This document shows positions 9,161 to 18,543 of a DNA stretch of 64,000 bases, piece after piece. Position numbers and translations under genes: made by a program. The stretch is from positions 2,927,501 through 2,991,500 of the forward strand of contig NZ_JAVSJA010000001.1 of assembly GCF_032027425.1 (NCBI RefSeq). Reading direction: 5' to 3'. Under the pieces are notes generated by a model that was not told where the DNA came from, did not search any database, and saw only the letters and a program-made list of their open reading frames with translations. Position 1 is the first letter of the stretch, and every line of letters starts with the position of its first letter. The stretch comes from Microcystis wesenbergii NRERC-220 (lineage in GTDB: Bacteria > Cyanobacteriota > Cyanobacteriia > Cyanobacteriales > Microcystaceae).

Positions 9161-11209
9161 TCAGGAAGACTTATTTTGATTTCTTCTGGCGTTAATTTTA
9201 GCGCGTAAAACCCTAACTTTATAGGGATCAGCATCTTTTCGCCACAGAATCTGATAGCCTTTGATTGTAGCACAATGATCCTCTAAACATTTTTGCCAAC
9301 CCTGTAAACGTTCGATCGCTTTTCTATCTTCTAACAATCCCCAATCCTTTTCTAATTTAGTTAAGCGAAGCAATTTATCATAGTTGGGATAATCCGCCGT
9401 TACTAAAAGCTCTTTTTCGTGTAGAATTGGCGGATTAGGACTATCACGATAATCGCGAAAACTAAAATCAGCCGAACCTAAATATACATCCATGCTAGTA
9501 GCTAAAATCGGATGGATTTCTGTATCAAAATCGGGATAATAGAGATAGGAAATTTTGGGTTGACGAAAAGATAAACGAATAACATTAGCATTTTCTAACC
9601 GTCCGATAGTTTGACTAGCACAACCTTCATATAAGCGTAATAACATCGGTAATTTTTCCAGAATGCTAATATGAATAGTTAGGGAATAACGGGAAAGTTT
9701 GCCTAAAGAACTATTTTCACAAGTACGAGCGATCGCTGGCAGATTTCCCGCACTTATTAATACTTCTTCTGCTAAAGCGCAAGCATTGCGATAACTGCCA
9801 AATAAAGCTTTAAAATCGGCACGGGTAGCGGGGGATAATTCTCGTACTTTTGGACATTGGCTAAATTGACTTAAAGCTAAATAAAGTAAAAGATCGGCGC
9901 GTCTTTTATCAGCAATTATCTCCCATTCTTCCGCTTCTGTTACTTGTAAAATCACTTGAAAAGCGCGTCTAAAAGTGCCAAATTCTGCCTTAATTTCTTC
10001 CTCTTGTAATAATTCTCCTGCGACGGGTAAACGTCCCTGCTGGGTGTAAAATTCCATCAGGGGAGTTAATAAATCTTCGTAATCTTCAAAGCGTTTGAGA
10101 TGGGTTTTAATTTTAGGAGTGGTAGCGCGGGAAAGACATCTCGATAAACGAAAAGCTTCCGCTTTTTCTTCCTCTCGAAAAACTAGATAAACTCCCAAAG
10201 TTATCGGAATAGAATCAACTCCTAAACTGCTATCAATATACTGTTTTAGTTCTTCCTGTTGATAGTATTTTTGAAAGGTATTGCGACGGGTTATAATTCC
10301 ATCTTCATAAGCCATTAAACCCCGTTCGCTATCATCAATTAAAATCTGTGCCGAAACGATTAAAACTTGACGGGTTAATTGCCAAGCTTTTAATAAAGCT
10401 TCCTGCCGTTCTTCGGCGGATTCAATAACATTAATTACATAGCCTAAATTAACAATATCAGATTCAATTAAAGGACTATCGGGACGATAATAAGGATCCC
10501 AACCTTCACTTTGATAACCCTGTTCAGCTATGCGTTCTATATCACCTCCATAACCACAACCGTAATCAAAAAAAGTGGTTTCCGGAAGGAATAATCCCGC
10601 CGCTAATGCTAATCTTGTCGGACGAGAAAGGGTTTTGCGAACAAGAGCGGCTTTGTGGCGATCAATTATTATCGATTTTTCCTTTTGTCCCTCTAGATTA
10701 CAAACTAAATAATCTCCTGCAAAATCAAGGTGATGCTTTCTTAAAAGCCGTTGCCATTCCTGTTTAGTACCGATGGGATAAGAACTGTTTAAAAGTCCTA
10801 AAGCACTCTCGATTTTTGTGAGATGCTCGAATTCTTGATAAAGAGGATAGTCCCTAGTAACAAAAGTTTCTTTTCGGTGTAAAATGGGCGGATTATCAGC
10901 ATTTTGATAATTCCATTCACTTAAGATTAATGTCCCCATATCTACCACTAAACTTTTAGTTAAAACTGGGTGAGGTTCCCGATCAAAATCGGGATAAAAA
11001 AGATAGGATATTTTCGGTTTATCGGTGCTAAATTTAATTATTGTTGCCTCAGATAAATGCTGATTAATTCTTGCTTGTTGTTCGTAATTCTGGAGAATAG
11101 GATCCAGTTGCTGTAATGCTTCTCGATGAACATAAAGCGCCCCCGGTAATAGTTTACCGATGGGACTAACTTGACACAGTTGCACGATTACGGCGAAATT
11201 CTCAGCCAT
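9161..11209 (-). CDS. DNA phosphorothioation-associated putative methyltransferase with duplicated flanking domain
   Basis: About 682 residues from the ATG at 11209; a TTG at 11233 would add 8. The centre (about 190-360) is a SAM methyltransferase-like domain: KAALVRKTLSRPTRLALAAG, then FFDYGCGYGGDIERI and VNLGYVINVIE. This is the signature of the family annotated as DNA phosphorothioation-associated methyltransferase. The N-terminal part (10-160) and the C-terminal part (500-650) are copies of one domain: both contain KISYL(F/Y)YPDFD.E.HP(V/I)L, NPPILH.KE..VT.DYP and a following LTK.E...GLL. No dnd genes are in the window, so the link to phosphorothioation rests only on family membership. 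It precedes the S4 gene's neighbourhood without overlap. Confidence 0.75.
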   Translation of the reverse strand: MAENFAVIVQLCQVSPIGKLLPGALYVHREALQQLDPILQNYEQQARINQHLSEATIIKFSTDKPKISYLFYPDFDREPHPVLTKSLVVDMGTLILSEWNYQNADNPPILHRKETFVTRDYPLYQEFEHLTKIESALGLLNSSYPIGTKQEWQRLLRKHHLDFAGDYLVCNLEGQKEKSIIIDRHKAALVRKTLSRPTRLALAAGLFLPETTFFDYGCGYGGDIERIAEQGYQSEGWDPYYRPDSPLIESDIVNLGYVINVIESAEERQEALLKAWQLTRQVLIVSAQILIDDSERGLMAYEDGIITRRNTFQKYYQQEELKQYIDSSLGVDSIPITLGVYLVFREEEKAEAFRLSRCLSRATTPKIKTHLKRFEDYEDLLTPLMEFYTQQGRLPVAGELLQEEEIKAEFGTFRRAFQVILQVTEAEEWEIIADKRRADLLLYLALSQFSQCPKVRELSPATRADFKALFGSYRNACALAEEVLISAGNLPAIARTCENSSLGKLSRYSLTIHISILEKLPMLLRLYEGCASQTIGRLENANVIRLSFRQPKISYLYYPDFDTEIHPILATSMDVYLGSADFSFRDYRDSPNPPILHEKELLVTADYPNYDKLLRLTKLEKDWGLLEDRKAIERLQGWQKCLEDHCATIKGYQILWRKDADPYKVRVLRAKINARRNQNKSS

Positions 11210-11252
11210 GGCAATTAATCTGTCTAATAACAAATCCTAGAGACAGAAAAAA

Positions 11253-12032
11253 CTAAATAAATCTAGTTAAATGAACCCGATAGCGCTCTTTTTTGGTCAC
11301 AGTAACCTCACCCACTTCTAGACGACCTTTTCCCCGAAAAGAAATCAAATCACCGGTTTTAACGTTATAACTAGATTGACTGATATCTTTCCAGTTAACT
11401 CGCACATCCCCAGCGCTAATTGCCTCGGTCATTTTACTGCGAGAAATGCCAAAACCCGCCGATGCGATCGCATCTAAACGTAGGGAAGCTTCCACAGTAT
11501 TAATTTCTTTTTTTTGCGGTGGTCTAACTTTTAATTCCGTCAAAGGAATCGGGCTAGTTTTCACGGGAACTGAACGCACTTGTCGCAAATTAGCAGATAA
11601 AAAATCTGCCAATTCAGGCACTACAATCGCCTGCGCTCCTCGCTCACCTAAAACGATTATATCGCCCACTTTTTCCCGAACGATCCCCGTCCCCAACATC
11701 GCCCCTAAAAAATCCCGGTGGTTAGCGGTATCAAAAAGAAAATTACCGGCAATATCAAGGGCAGATAGGGGAATATCTGTCACTGCCAAAGGTAGATCAA
11801 CTCTAGCAATACCGAGGCGCTGTCTTTCTGCTTGGGGATAACCGCCCGATTTTTGCATTGACACATCGGTTAAACGCTGAAAAACCCGTTCTACTTCTGC
11901 CAAAACCGCAGGAGAAAGAAAGTCTGTCACCGTCACTTCCCAAGTCTTGATCGCTTGTTCGGCTTTATCAATAACTTTCGCTATCTCCTCGCGGTTCTCG
12001 ACACCCTTTAGTAATTCTTCTCTTGGTAACAT
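11253..12032 (-). CDS. Photosystem II S4 domain protein (RNA-binding)
   Basis: A 259-residue protein from the ATG at 12032; the frame also opens at a TTG (12053), which looks too early. A C-terminal S4 RNA-binding domain is clear (RLDAIASAGFGISRSKMTEAI, VRVNWKDI, YNVKTGDLISFRGKGRLEVG). The N-terminal two-thirds match the YlmH-like cyanobacterial and plastid family named photosystem II S4 domain protein. It is thought to bind RNA; the exact role is not settled. It lies 43 bp upstream of the methyltransferase gene on the same strand. Confidence 0.85.
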   Translation of the reverse strand: MLPREELLKGVENREEIAKVIDKAEQAIKTWEVTVTDFLSPAVLAEVERVFQRLTDVSMQKSGGYPQAERQRLGIARVDLPLAVTDIPLSALDIAGNFLFDTANHRDFLGAMLGTGIVREKVGDIIVLGERGAQAIVVPELADFLSANLRQVRSVPVKTSPIPLTELKVRPPQKKEINTVEASLRLDAIASAGFGISRSKMTEAISAGDVRVNWKDISQSSYNVKTGDLISFRGKGRLEVGEVTVTKKERYRVHLTRFI

Positions 12033-12103
12033 TGTTTTCTGGTAATTAATCAAAAATTCTTAGGAAAAAATCAGATGACCGATAACTTATTCCTAATAAC
12101 CGT

Positions 12104-12613
12104 TCACCGTTCTAGGGCGTATCCTTGCAGATTTTCGGGGTTAAATTGACGGAGGATAAGAGTCGCTTGATTTTTTAGGTTTTCTGAACCCTGCACGATA
12201 ATAATATATTTTCCAGCACCGAGACGATTGCGATAGGGAAGTGCATCGCCACTGCCGGACGACAAACCCACGCCACCACCGACGAAAATACTGCCCATCG
12301 CCCCCCCAATCGCCCCGGCAATGCCGCCAACAATATGATTGCCCGGTTCTCCGGCCCAATCAAAGGTATGCAATCCCGTAATCAGGTTAAAAAGGTAGCC
12401 ACCGGCAAAACCGAAGGGAATTAGCCAAAAAGCCATGAGAGTAGCCCGTTTTTTGGCTTGTTGGAAGGGATCGATCAAACCGAACTCATCGGCACTTTTA
12501 TAGCCGCGACCGAGAATGGTCACTTGAGATTGGGGAATTCCCGCTTTTTCCAGGGCAACGGCAGCTTCTTCTGCTTGTATGCGATCAGCTAACACGGCAA
12601 TGAGATAATTCAT
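12104..12613 (-). CDS. Conserved cyanobacterial glycine-zipper membrane protein, unknown function
   Basis: 169 residues from ATG 12613 (MNYLIAVLADRIQAEEAAVALEKAGI). The first ~50 residues look like a small alpha/beta ACT- or GSP-like domain (IPQSQVTILGRGY). They are followed by a helix pair, ATLMAFWLIPFGFAGGYLFNL and a Gly/Ala-rich stretch (HIVGGIAGAIGGAMGSIFVGGGVGL), resembling a glycine zipper. A final short alpha/beta piece (KYIIIVQGS) mirrors the start. Similar proteins in cyanobacteria are annotated hypothetical or stress-related; I assign no function. Confidence 0.6.
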   Translation of the reverse strand: MNYLIAVLADRIQAEEAAVALEKAGIPQSQVTILGRGYKSADEFGLIDPFQQAKKRATLMAFWLIPFGFAGGYLFNLITGLHTFDWAGEPGNHIVGGIAGAIGGAMGSIFVGGGVGLSSGSGDALPYRNRLGAGKYIIIVQGSENLKNQATLILRQFNPENLQGYALER

Positions 12614-12821
12614 ATTCTCCAACTTTTCAGGCTATCTTTATCTCCCATTGTAAGGATTTTGGGTACGCAAAAGCCGATCGATCGAGAAAATATTAAAGGG
12701 GAGGCGTTAGTCAATGGTTAATTCAGTTTTAGCTGTTGCTGAATCAAGGTATGAATGCCAACTGTGCATCCTATCCAAAAGTTAGTTTGGGTCTAGGTTT
12801 TAAAAATTCCGAAAAAGGTTT

Positions 12822-14294
12822 CTATGATTGCTTTTGACTGATTGCCGTCCCGGTTAATAACATTGATGCTTGGTTTTCACTCCAGTGAATCATCCAACTC
12901 GGTTGTAATCCCAAAACAATAATAAATAAAGCCAAAGCAATTTCGGGAAATCTTTCGGGCCAGGTACTGCGAGGAATGCGCGATAATTCGGGGGTTAAAC
13001 GACCAAAGAAAACCCGATTAATCATCAGGAGAAAATATACTGCGGTTAAACCACTAGCGACCAAACATAGGAGGGTTTGTATCGGGAAAATCGGGAAACT
13101 GCCACGAAAGACCAAAAATTCGGCGATAAATCCTACCATTCCGGGAATGCCGGCGCTGGCCATAGCCGCTAAAATCATTAACATTCCCGTGATTGGTAAA
13201 CCTCTTTCTGGATTTAATAAACCGCGTAAATAATTCACATCCCGACTGCCGGTTTTTTTATACACTACTCCCACCAACAAAAATAACAAAGCGGAAATTA
13301 AACCGTGACTAATCATCTGCAAAATTGCCGCGGTGATGCTTAATCTGGTGGTGGCCGCCGCCGCTAGTAAAATATAGGCCATGTGGGAAATGGAAGAATA
13401 GGCCACTACTTTTTTCATATCCTTTTGGGCAATAGCGCAACTGGCCCCGTAGAGGGCGCTGATAGCTGCTATCGTTGCTAACCAAGGGGCGATAGTCACC
13501 CAAGCGTCGAGAAATAAACCGACTCCAAAGCGCAGCAGTCCATAGGTTCCTAATTTGAGTAATATTCCCGCTAAAAGCACAGAAACGGGGGTAGATGCTT
13601 CGACGTGGGCATCCGGTAGCCAAGTATGAAAGGGAAAAATCGGGATTTTGATGGCTAATCCGATGAGAAGGGGGATGAGGAGCAGTAATTGGGTTTTAAC
13701 GTCTAAATTATTCGATAAAAGGGGATTATAGGCGAAATTATTAGCACCGGTTAGCCAAACTAAGCCGAGGAAAGAGATTAGCACTAGAAAGCCTGAAATT
13801 GCCGTGTATAATAAAAATTTCATGCCCGCGTAGCCGCGTCTTTGCCCCCCCCAAATAGCAATGAGAAAGTAAAGCGGGACGATTTCTAATTCGTAAAATA
13901 GGAAAAATAGCAGTAAATCCTGCGCTAGAAAGGCCCCCGCTACTCCGGCATTGAGTAACAGGAGCAGGGAATAGTAAAATCTCGGTCGGTTAACCTCTGT
14001 CCCACTAGCATAAAGAGCAATTATTGTCAAGATGCTGTTAAGAAAAAGTAACGAAAATGATAAGCCATCGACCCCGAGGGCATAATTGAAACCGAGGAAA
14101 TTAATCCAAGGCAGGTTAACCGTGAACTGCATTTGCGGGTTCCTAGGGTCAAATTGCCAGCCAAGAAGAATATTAAGCAGTAAGAGAACGACAGCAAGAG
14201 TTAGAGCTAATCCTCGCACTTTTTTCGCCTCTAGAGGCGTGTAGGCAATCAGTATCGCCCCTATAATCGGTAGCCAAATAAAAGCGTTGAGCAT
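12822..14294 (-). CDS. ndhD: NAD(P)H dehydrogenase subunit NdhD (NuoM family)
   Basis: A proton-pumping antiporter-like subunit of the NDH-1 complex in the thylakoid membrane, 490 residues with about 14 membrane segments. Diagnostic stretches are FFLFYELEIVPLYFLIAIWGG (the conserved Glu of NuoM), IKIPIFPFHTWLPDAHVEA and KDMKKVVAYSSISHMAYI. Cyanobacteria have several NdhD paralogues, and those for CO2 uptake normally sit beside ndhF and cup genes. This copy stands alone, so I cannot assign the isoform. Confidence 0.92.
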   Translation of the reverse strand: MLNAFIWLPIIGAILIAYTPLEAKKVRGLALTLAVVLLLLNILLGWQFDPRNPQMQFTVNLPWINFLGFNYALGVDGLSFSLLFLNSILTIIALYASGTEVNRPRFYYSLLLLLNAGVAGAFLAQDLLLFFLFYELEIVPLYFLIAIWGGQRRGYAGMKFLLYTAISGFLVLISFLGLVWLTGANNFAYNPLLSNNLDVKTQLLLLIPLLIGLAIKIPIFPFHTWLPDAHVEASTPVSVLLAGILLKLGTYGLLRFGVGLFLDAWVTIAPWLATIAAISALYGASCAIAQKDMKKVVAYSSISHMAYILLAAAATTRLSITAAILQMISHGLISALLFLLVGVVYKKTGSRDVNYLRGLLNPERGLPITGMLMILAAMASAGIPGMVGFIAEFLVFRGSFPIFPIQTLLCLVASGLTAVYFLLMINRVFFGRLTPELSRIPRSTWPERFPEIALALFIIVLGLQPSWMIHWSENQASMLLTGTAISQKQS

Positions 14295-14388
14295 TCTTTA
14301 CTTTAATGGGGATGATAAACTTAATATTATTGCCTAAGCGGTCAATCTTTAGCAAGATAGCTATCAACTTTTAACATTTATTAATAAA

Positions 14389-14763
14389 ATGAGCCAGAGA
14401 TTACCATTACCAGAAATTCGTCGGGAAAAAAACAGCGATTTTGCTGCCATATACCGAGTAAATTCCTTGGCTTTTGGCCGGGAAAATGAAGCCAATTTAG
14501 TCAATGCTTTCAGAAATAATGTCCCTGTCTTTTCTTTTGTTGCTGTAAAAGAAGAAAAAGTTATCGGTCATATTCTCTATAGTCCAGTGTCTTTAGAGTC
14601 GGAAGATAAACCTAATTTAAATCTGCTGGGATTAGCACCCCTAGCCATTTTACCCGATTATCAAAGCAAGGGCATCGGTTCTCTTTTAACTCAATATAGT
14701 CTAAGGGAATGTGCCGCTAGAGGAATTGATGCAGTGGTGGTTTTAGGAAACCCGCATTTTTAA
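14389..14763 (+). pseudogene. GNAT N-acetyltransferase, internally deleted and frameshifted
   Basis: The 124-residue ORF matches the YhbS-like GNAT fold: IRREKNSDFAAIYRVNSLAFG, FVAVKEEKVIGHILYSPV, and the acetyl-CoA loop PDYQSKGIGSLLTQYSL. It stops abruptly after VVVLGNPHF, where intact proteins continue with YYPRFGF. In another frame immediately after (about 14760-14807) the sequence reads LTGAQGLVKYRREFD, which resembles the normal C-terminal end (...G.VKYH..FD). About 35-40 residues have therefore been lost at 14757-14762 with a change of frame. The enzyme is probably inactive. Its remnant runs into the convergent menE end. Confidence 0.7.
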
Positions 14764-14781
14764 CAGGAGCGCAAGGTTTGG

Positions 14782-16143
14782 TTAAGTATCGTCGAGAGTT
14801 TGACTCGGTGTCAAAAAAGTTTCAGCTAATTTAATTAAAGTGGTTCGATTAATCTTACCCTGAAGACTTTTTGGTATCTCTGGTAATTTTATCCAATGTT
14901 TCGGCAGTTTATAATTGACTAATTTATCTTTAATCTGGGATTGAATAATTTTCTGGCTTATCTGAGAGTTAACGGGTACATAAAAAGCGACAATTACCTG
15001 TACCCATCGAGAATCTGGCAATCCTAAAACCACCACATCTTTAACTAAATTAGTTTGTCTAATGGCAGTTTCTACCTCAAAAGGATAAACATTTTCTCCT
15101 CCAGTAATTATTTTTTGACTATCCCGACCAATGATATATAAATAACCACTTTCATCCAAATAACCTAAGTCATCTGTCTCGAAGTAGCTTGCTTGATTAA
15201 GATGGGGATAATAGCCTAAAAATAAAGATTTCGCTTCAATAATAATTTTCTGGTTATCGGGATTAATTTTTATCTGAGCATGGGGTAATACCTGTCCATT
15301 ACTATTATTGCCTCGTCGAAAATCTTCTGGTTTAAGAGTGACAATTTGTGAGGCAGTTTCCGTCATTCCGTATGTGGGAGACAGAGAAATATTATATTCT
15401 CTAGCTTTTTCTAGTAAAGATGGCCATGCAGGGGAACCTCCTAGTAAAACTGTTTTAAAATTGGCTAACCATCGAGGATCATTTTCTAGAAAGAATTGTA
15501 ATTGAGTGGGGACTAAGGAGATAAAATAATCTTGAAGATTGAGATTATTTACCCGCTTTTCTTTGATTTTATGGTAAGGAATAACAGCAAAATCTCCCCC
15601 CGTTAAAAAACTTCTGAGAAACTGCATTAAACCACTAACATGATATAAGGGCAGTAGGCAAAAAGAGTTAACCCGCTTGACTTGAAAATATTCAGAAAAA
15701 CCTTTGACAGAAGCAGTTAAAGTTAACCAGTTATGGATAGCAAAGCGAATTTTTCCCGAGGTTCCTCCCGTGGGTATCATCAGAGAATTAGTCAAAGGAT
15801 TAACAGGAGGAGAATTATAGTTAAAAACCTTGATATTTTCGCCAAAAATATAATCGGGTTGCATCAGAGAGAAAACCTGTTCCCATTCGTTAGTTTTCCA
15901 GTCAGGATTAGCTAAAAATAGGCAACTTTTTGACCTGACGGCAGCCAAGAATATCGCTAAGAATTTAATGGGATTGCCTTCGGCCAGCAGCATAGTTAAT
16001 CGAGGATTATCTGCGGCGATAAATTGCTGAGAATAGGACTGATATAATTGATAAAATTTCTGGCTATTGTATCCATATAACCAATCTTTTTGACTGAGAT
16101 ATGCTAATTGTTTGCTGATGTCGTCCACAGTTTTTCTAACCAA
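14782..16143 (-). CDS. menE: o-Succinylbenzoate-CoA ligase
   Basis: Activates o-succinylbenzoate with ATP and CoA in the phylloquinone (vitamin K1) pathway that supplies the photosystem I electron carrier. About 450 residues with adenylate-forming motifs: MIPTGGTSGKIRFAIHNW (P-loop type), SPTYGMTETASQIVTL, then DDLGYLDESGYLYIIGRDSQKIITGGENVYP, and a C-terminal LQGKINRTTL lysine. The frame opens at TTG 16143; a GTG at 16128 is an equally good start. Either overlaps the end of menC, implying translational coupling. Confidence 0.92.
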   Translation of the reverse strand: MVRKTVDDISKQLAYLSQKDWLYGYNSQKFYQLYQSYSQQFIAADNPRLTMLLAEGNPIKFLAIFLAAVRSKSCLFLANPDWKTNEWEQVFSLMQPDYIFGENIKVFNYNSPPVNPLTNSLMIPTGGTSGKIRFAIHNWLTLTASVKGFSEYFQVKRVNSFCLLPLYHVSGLMQFLRSFLTGGDFAVIPYHKIKEKRVNNLNLQDYFISLVPTQLQFFLENDPRWLANFKTVLLGGSPAWPSLLEKAREYNISLSPTYGMTETASQIVTLKPEDFRRGNNSNGQVLPHAQIKINPDNQKIIIEAKSLFLGYYPHLNQASYFETDDLGYLDESGYLYIIGRDSQKIITGGENVYPFEVETAIRQTNLVKDVVVLGLPDSRWVQVIVAFYVPVNSQISQKIIQSQIKDKLVNYKLPKHWIKLPEIPKSLQGKINRTTLIKLAETFLTPSQTLDDT

Positions 16144-17069
16144 TCGGGGTCACTATTATTAAACCATTGTTGCACACCAAAACCTAAAGCTCGCTCCTTT
16201 CGGGGGTATTCTTGTGCTAGACGTAAAGCGGATTTTCTGCCGATATTAGTTTCTAAAACGGAGGAAAATACTAAATCTAAGGGATATTTTTTCCAGAGAT
16301 TTCTTAACCCTTGTATTGAACCAGTAATAGCAGGTTTAATCACAAAAATTCCTCGCCATCCCCGTTGATAACATTCCTCTATTTGTCGAAGATTGGCCAC
16401 CGATTCATCTAAGGCAATTCCTGTGGTAAAATCTTGACTTAATTGCAACATTTCTAACCATTGAGACGGGGGTAAAGGTTGTTCGATAAATTCAATTATT
16501 TTACATTCATCGGCAATTTTTAACCAGATTTTACTCTCAGCAATACTTAATCCCCCATTTGCATCTAAACGCAATTTAATTTTCCTGGGTAATCGGTCAA
16601 TTAATTTTTCAAATAGTTTTAACTCTTGTGGGAGAGAATTGACCGCAATTTTCCATTTATAAGTATTAGTTTGATTAGCGGCTAAAATATCATCCAAACA
16701 GGGAAATACTGCCGCACCAGTGGGCAATAAATAACTATAGTTTTTCGGTTCTAATTCTCTCGATTGATTCTCTATATTTAAATCTTCTAAAGCTGATTCA
16801 AAGGCAAATTGACAAGCGGGAAATTGTTCGGGAATAGAAAAAATTGAAGTTATTGATAGGGGATTTTCGAGATTTTGACAGAATAATATTGCTGCCGATA
16901 ATGTTTCTGAACCAAATTCAGGTAAAGGAGCAATTTCTCCCCATCCTATACGTCCATCTTCCGCTTCTAAGCGAATAATAATTCCTTCCCTAATTTGCCA
17001 TAGTCCGTGATGGGTTTGTAGGGGACGCAGCAAAGGACGCTGATAAACACGAAATTGCCAGAAATACAT
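16104..17069 (-). CDS. menC: o-Succinylbenzoate synthase
   Basis: Dehydrates SHCHC to o-succinylbenzoate in phylloquinone synthesis. A 321-residue member of the enolase superfamily: catalytic Lys region TYKWKIAV (KxK), metal ligands in KLRLDANGGLS, IEFIEQPL and IALDESVA, and the late Lys in GIFVIKPAITGS. It starts at ATG 17069 and is directly followed by, and overlaps, menE, forming a two-gene menCE operon. Confidence 0.93.
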   Translation of the reverse strand: MYFWQFRVYQRPLLRPLQTHHGLWQIREGIIIRLEAEDGRIGWGEIAPLPEFGSETLSAAILFCQNLENPLSITSIFSIPEQFPACQFAFESALEDLNIENQSRELEPKNYSYLLPTGAAVFPCLDDILAANQTNTYKWKIAVNSLPQELKLFEKLIDRLPRKIKLRLDANGGLSIAESKIWLKIADECKIIEFIEQPLPPSQWLEMLQLSQDFTTGIALDESVANLRQIEECYQRGWRGIFVIKPAITGSIQGLRNLWKKYPLDLVFSSVLETNIGRKSALRLAQEYPRKERALGFGVQQWFNNSDPDWLEKLWTTSANN

Positions 17070-17208
17070 GATTAACTATAAGTAGTAGTGAGAAATTAAT
17101 TTTCTAGTTGAGATAGGAGACCTTTCAGTAATCAGTAAACAGTAAACAGTGAAAGGCTGCAGCTCAATTTTATAGAAATATCTATATCATATTTTGGGCT
17201 TGTAGGGA

Positions 17209-17414
17209 GGGTGCATCTCATTTTTGCACTCTCAAAAATTAATTATACAAGAACTCTATAGTAGGGTTGATTCATGAATCAACCCTACCCAAACCCCAGA
17301 GCGCATTAGTTTTTCGGTGGGATGCTTACAGGCAGCTGCTGATATATCTGTAATAATTTAAGGGTCACTGATAATTGCTGATTGTCGGTATTTCTGCAAA
17401 TGTGAGATGCAGCC
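17209..17414. mobile_element. MITE-like element, TIR gggtgcatctca, imperfect 8-bp TSD
   Basis: 206 bp bounded by gggtgcatctca (17209-17220) and tgagatgcagcc (17403-17414), an 11/12 inverted match. The flanks tgtaggga (17201-17208) and tgtgggga (17415-17422) agree at 7 of 8 bases, a likely decayed target duplication. The interior has a palindrome built on gttgattcatgaatcaac (near 17267) and a stretch of the family whose copies lie at 31195 and 51034 (ctctcaaaaattaattata). The right 155 bp is repeated in inverted orientation at 23875-24030. Confidence 0.7.
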
Positions 17415-17598
17415 TGTGGGGACGAATTGCATTCACCCTCTTTTAATAACTGCTGCTGCTGATCATAATTGGGAGAAAGTACCGAGATGCACTCGATAAA
17501 TATTGACTATATCGCCATATTTTGGCTTCTTTTTTGAGGTTTTGTTCTGCTAGACTCAATTGCTCAATACTTCATCGATGAGCAAATGGGAAACCATG
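17415..17598. other. Spacer between MITE and IS630 fragment
   Basis: No convincing gene. One reading on the minus strand (about 17440-17560) gives a short open stretch with LAEQNLKKEAKIWRY, which I do not recognise; it may be decayed coding sequence. Confidence 0.3.
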
Positions 17599-17985
17599 TT
17601 ACTTTTTCGCCAACTTTCTCGGACTCCTGTGGAATTTTTTGGGAAAACTTTGATTCAGTTTTTTGGTAATTCGCCCTAGGGTGGCTCTACTGACTTTAAT
17701 CTGTGTCTTTTCATAGAGTAAGTTAGATAATTCTTGCAGGGTTGCATCCCTGTTAGCTTCGATGATTTCCACAAGAATTATTAATTGCTCACTATTTAAC
17801 TTGGTTGGGGGACTGCCTCCCTGGGGACGAGGACGGATATCTCCAGTTTCTCGATATTGTTTCAATAACTTTTGAATAAAGCTTTTGGCCACATTAAATC
17901 TTTTGGCCAGTTCTCGAATAGAAATTTTTTCTTTTTCCCAGATATCGATAATTTTTTGGCGAAAATCTACTGAATAGGGTCTCAT
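17599..17985 (-). pseudogene. IS630-family transposase, N-terminal HTH fragment
   Basis: About 128 residues from ATG 17985 (MRPYSVDFRQKIIDIW); the frame opens slightly earlier. The sequence is the winged helix-turn-helix DNA-binding half of IS630 transposases (ISIRELAKRFNVAKSFIQKLLKQYRETGDIRPRPQGG, then ATLQELSNLLYEKTQIKVSRATLGRI). The DDE catalytic domain that should follow is missing: the frame stops after SPRKLAKK. Inverted repeats bounding an intact IS are not evident, so this is a remnant. Confidence 0.8.
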
Positions 17986-18003
17986 GTCTGCTCTGGCTCT
18001 CAA

Positions 18004-18543
18004 TTATTTGTCTATTTGCCTTCTATTGTACCTCATGACTCCAATAATTGCCATATTTTCAATGGTAAGCTAAGACGCATTTAAAGCGCTTATTCTTAAG
18101 ATTAGCCGAATCTCCCCCAATCCCTTTACTGTTGCCTCTTGCAAGAGTGCCTCTTGCCTCGTCTCAACAAGCAATTTAAATGCGCGGGCAGCTTAGCGAT
18201 CAATCTTTGTGTCCTTTGTGTTTTTGTGGTTCGTTCCATTCGCTCCCCCGCAGGACTGTATCTTAGAATACATTCAAACCCAAGAGAGCCATCAGCTTTT
18301 TTCTCCCTACTCCCCCTAACCCCCAACCCCGATTTAGATAAAAAAAACTGGAGCGAGCGCTTTTCGCTACCCCAGTGCTGTCACGGAATTCAATTCTGTA
18401 TCTAAATTAACACATTATTGGCAGCAAGCATGATTAAGGAAATTGGAAATTTTTCCAAGAGGGGCTTGTAAGGGCTGTAACCTTTACTAACAGGGGATTT
18501 CAAGCCTTATAAGGCCAAAGTTTTTTGAGTCTATCCTCGAAAA
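18004..18543. other. Gene-free spacer with an inverted-repeat element
   Basis: 540 bp without a supported gene. gctaagacgcatttaaa (18069-18085) and its partial complement tttaaatgcg...cttagc (18175-18197) bound a ~129-bp stretch that may be another MITE remnant. The rest is low-complexity spacer with C-rich and A-rich tracts. Confidence 0.4.

Noticed and set aside
12141-12363. Two small Trp/Arg-rich ORFs within the glycine-zipper gene
   Set aside because: Alternative frames of Gly-rich codons; no independent RBS or family match.
16104-16143. 40-bp menC/menE overlap as a sign of frameshift
   Set aside because: Both proteins are complete by motif; the overlap shrinks with the GTG start at 16128 and is normal coupling.
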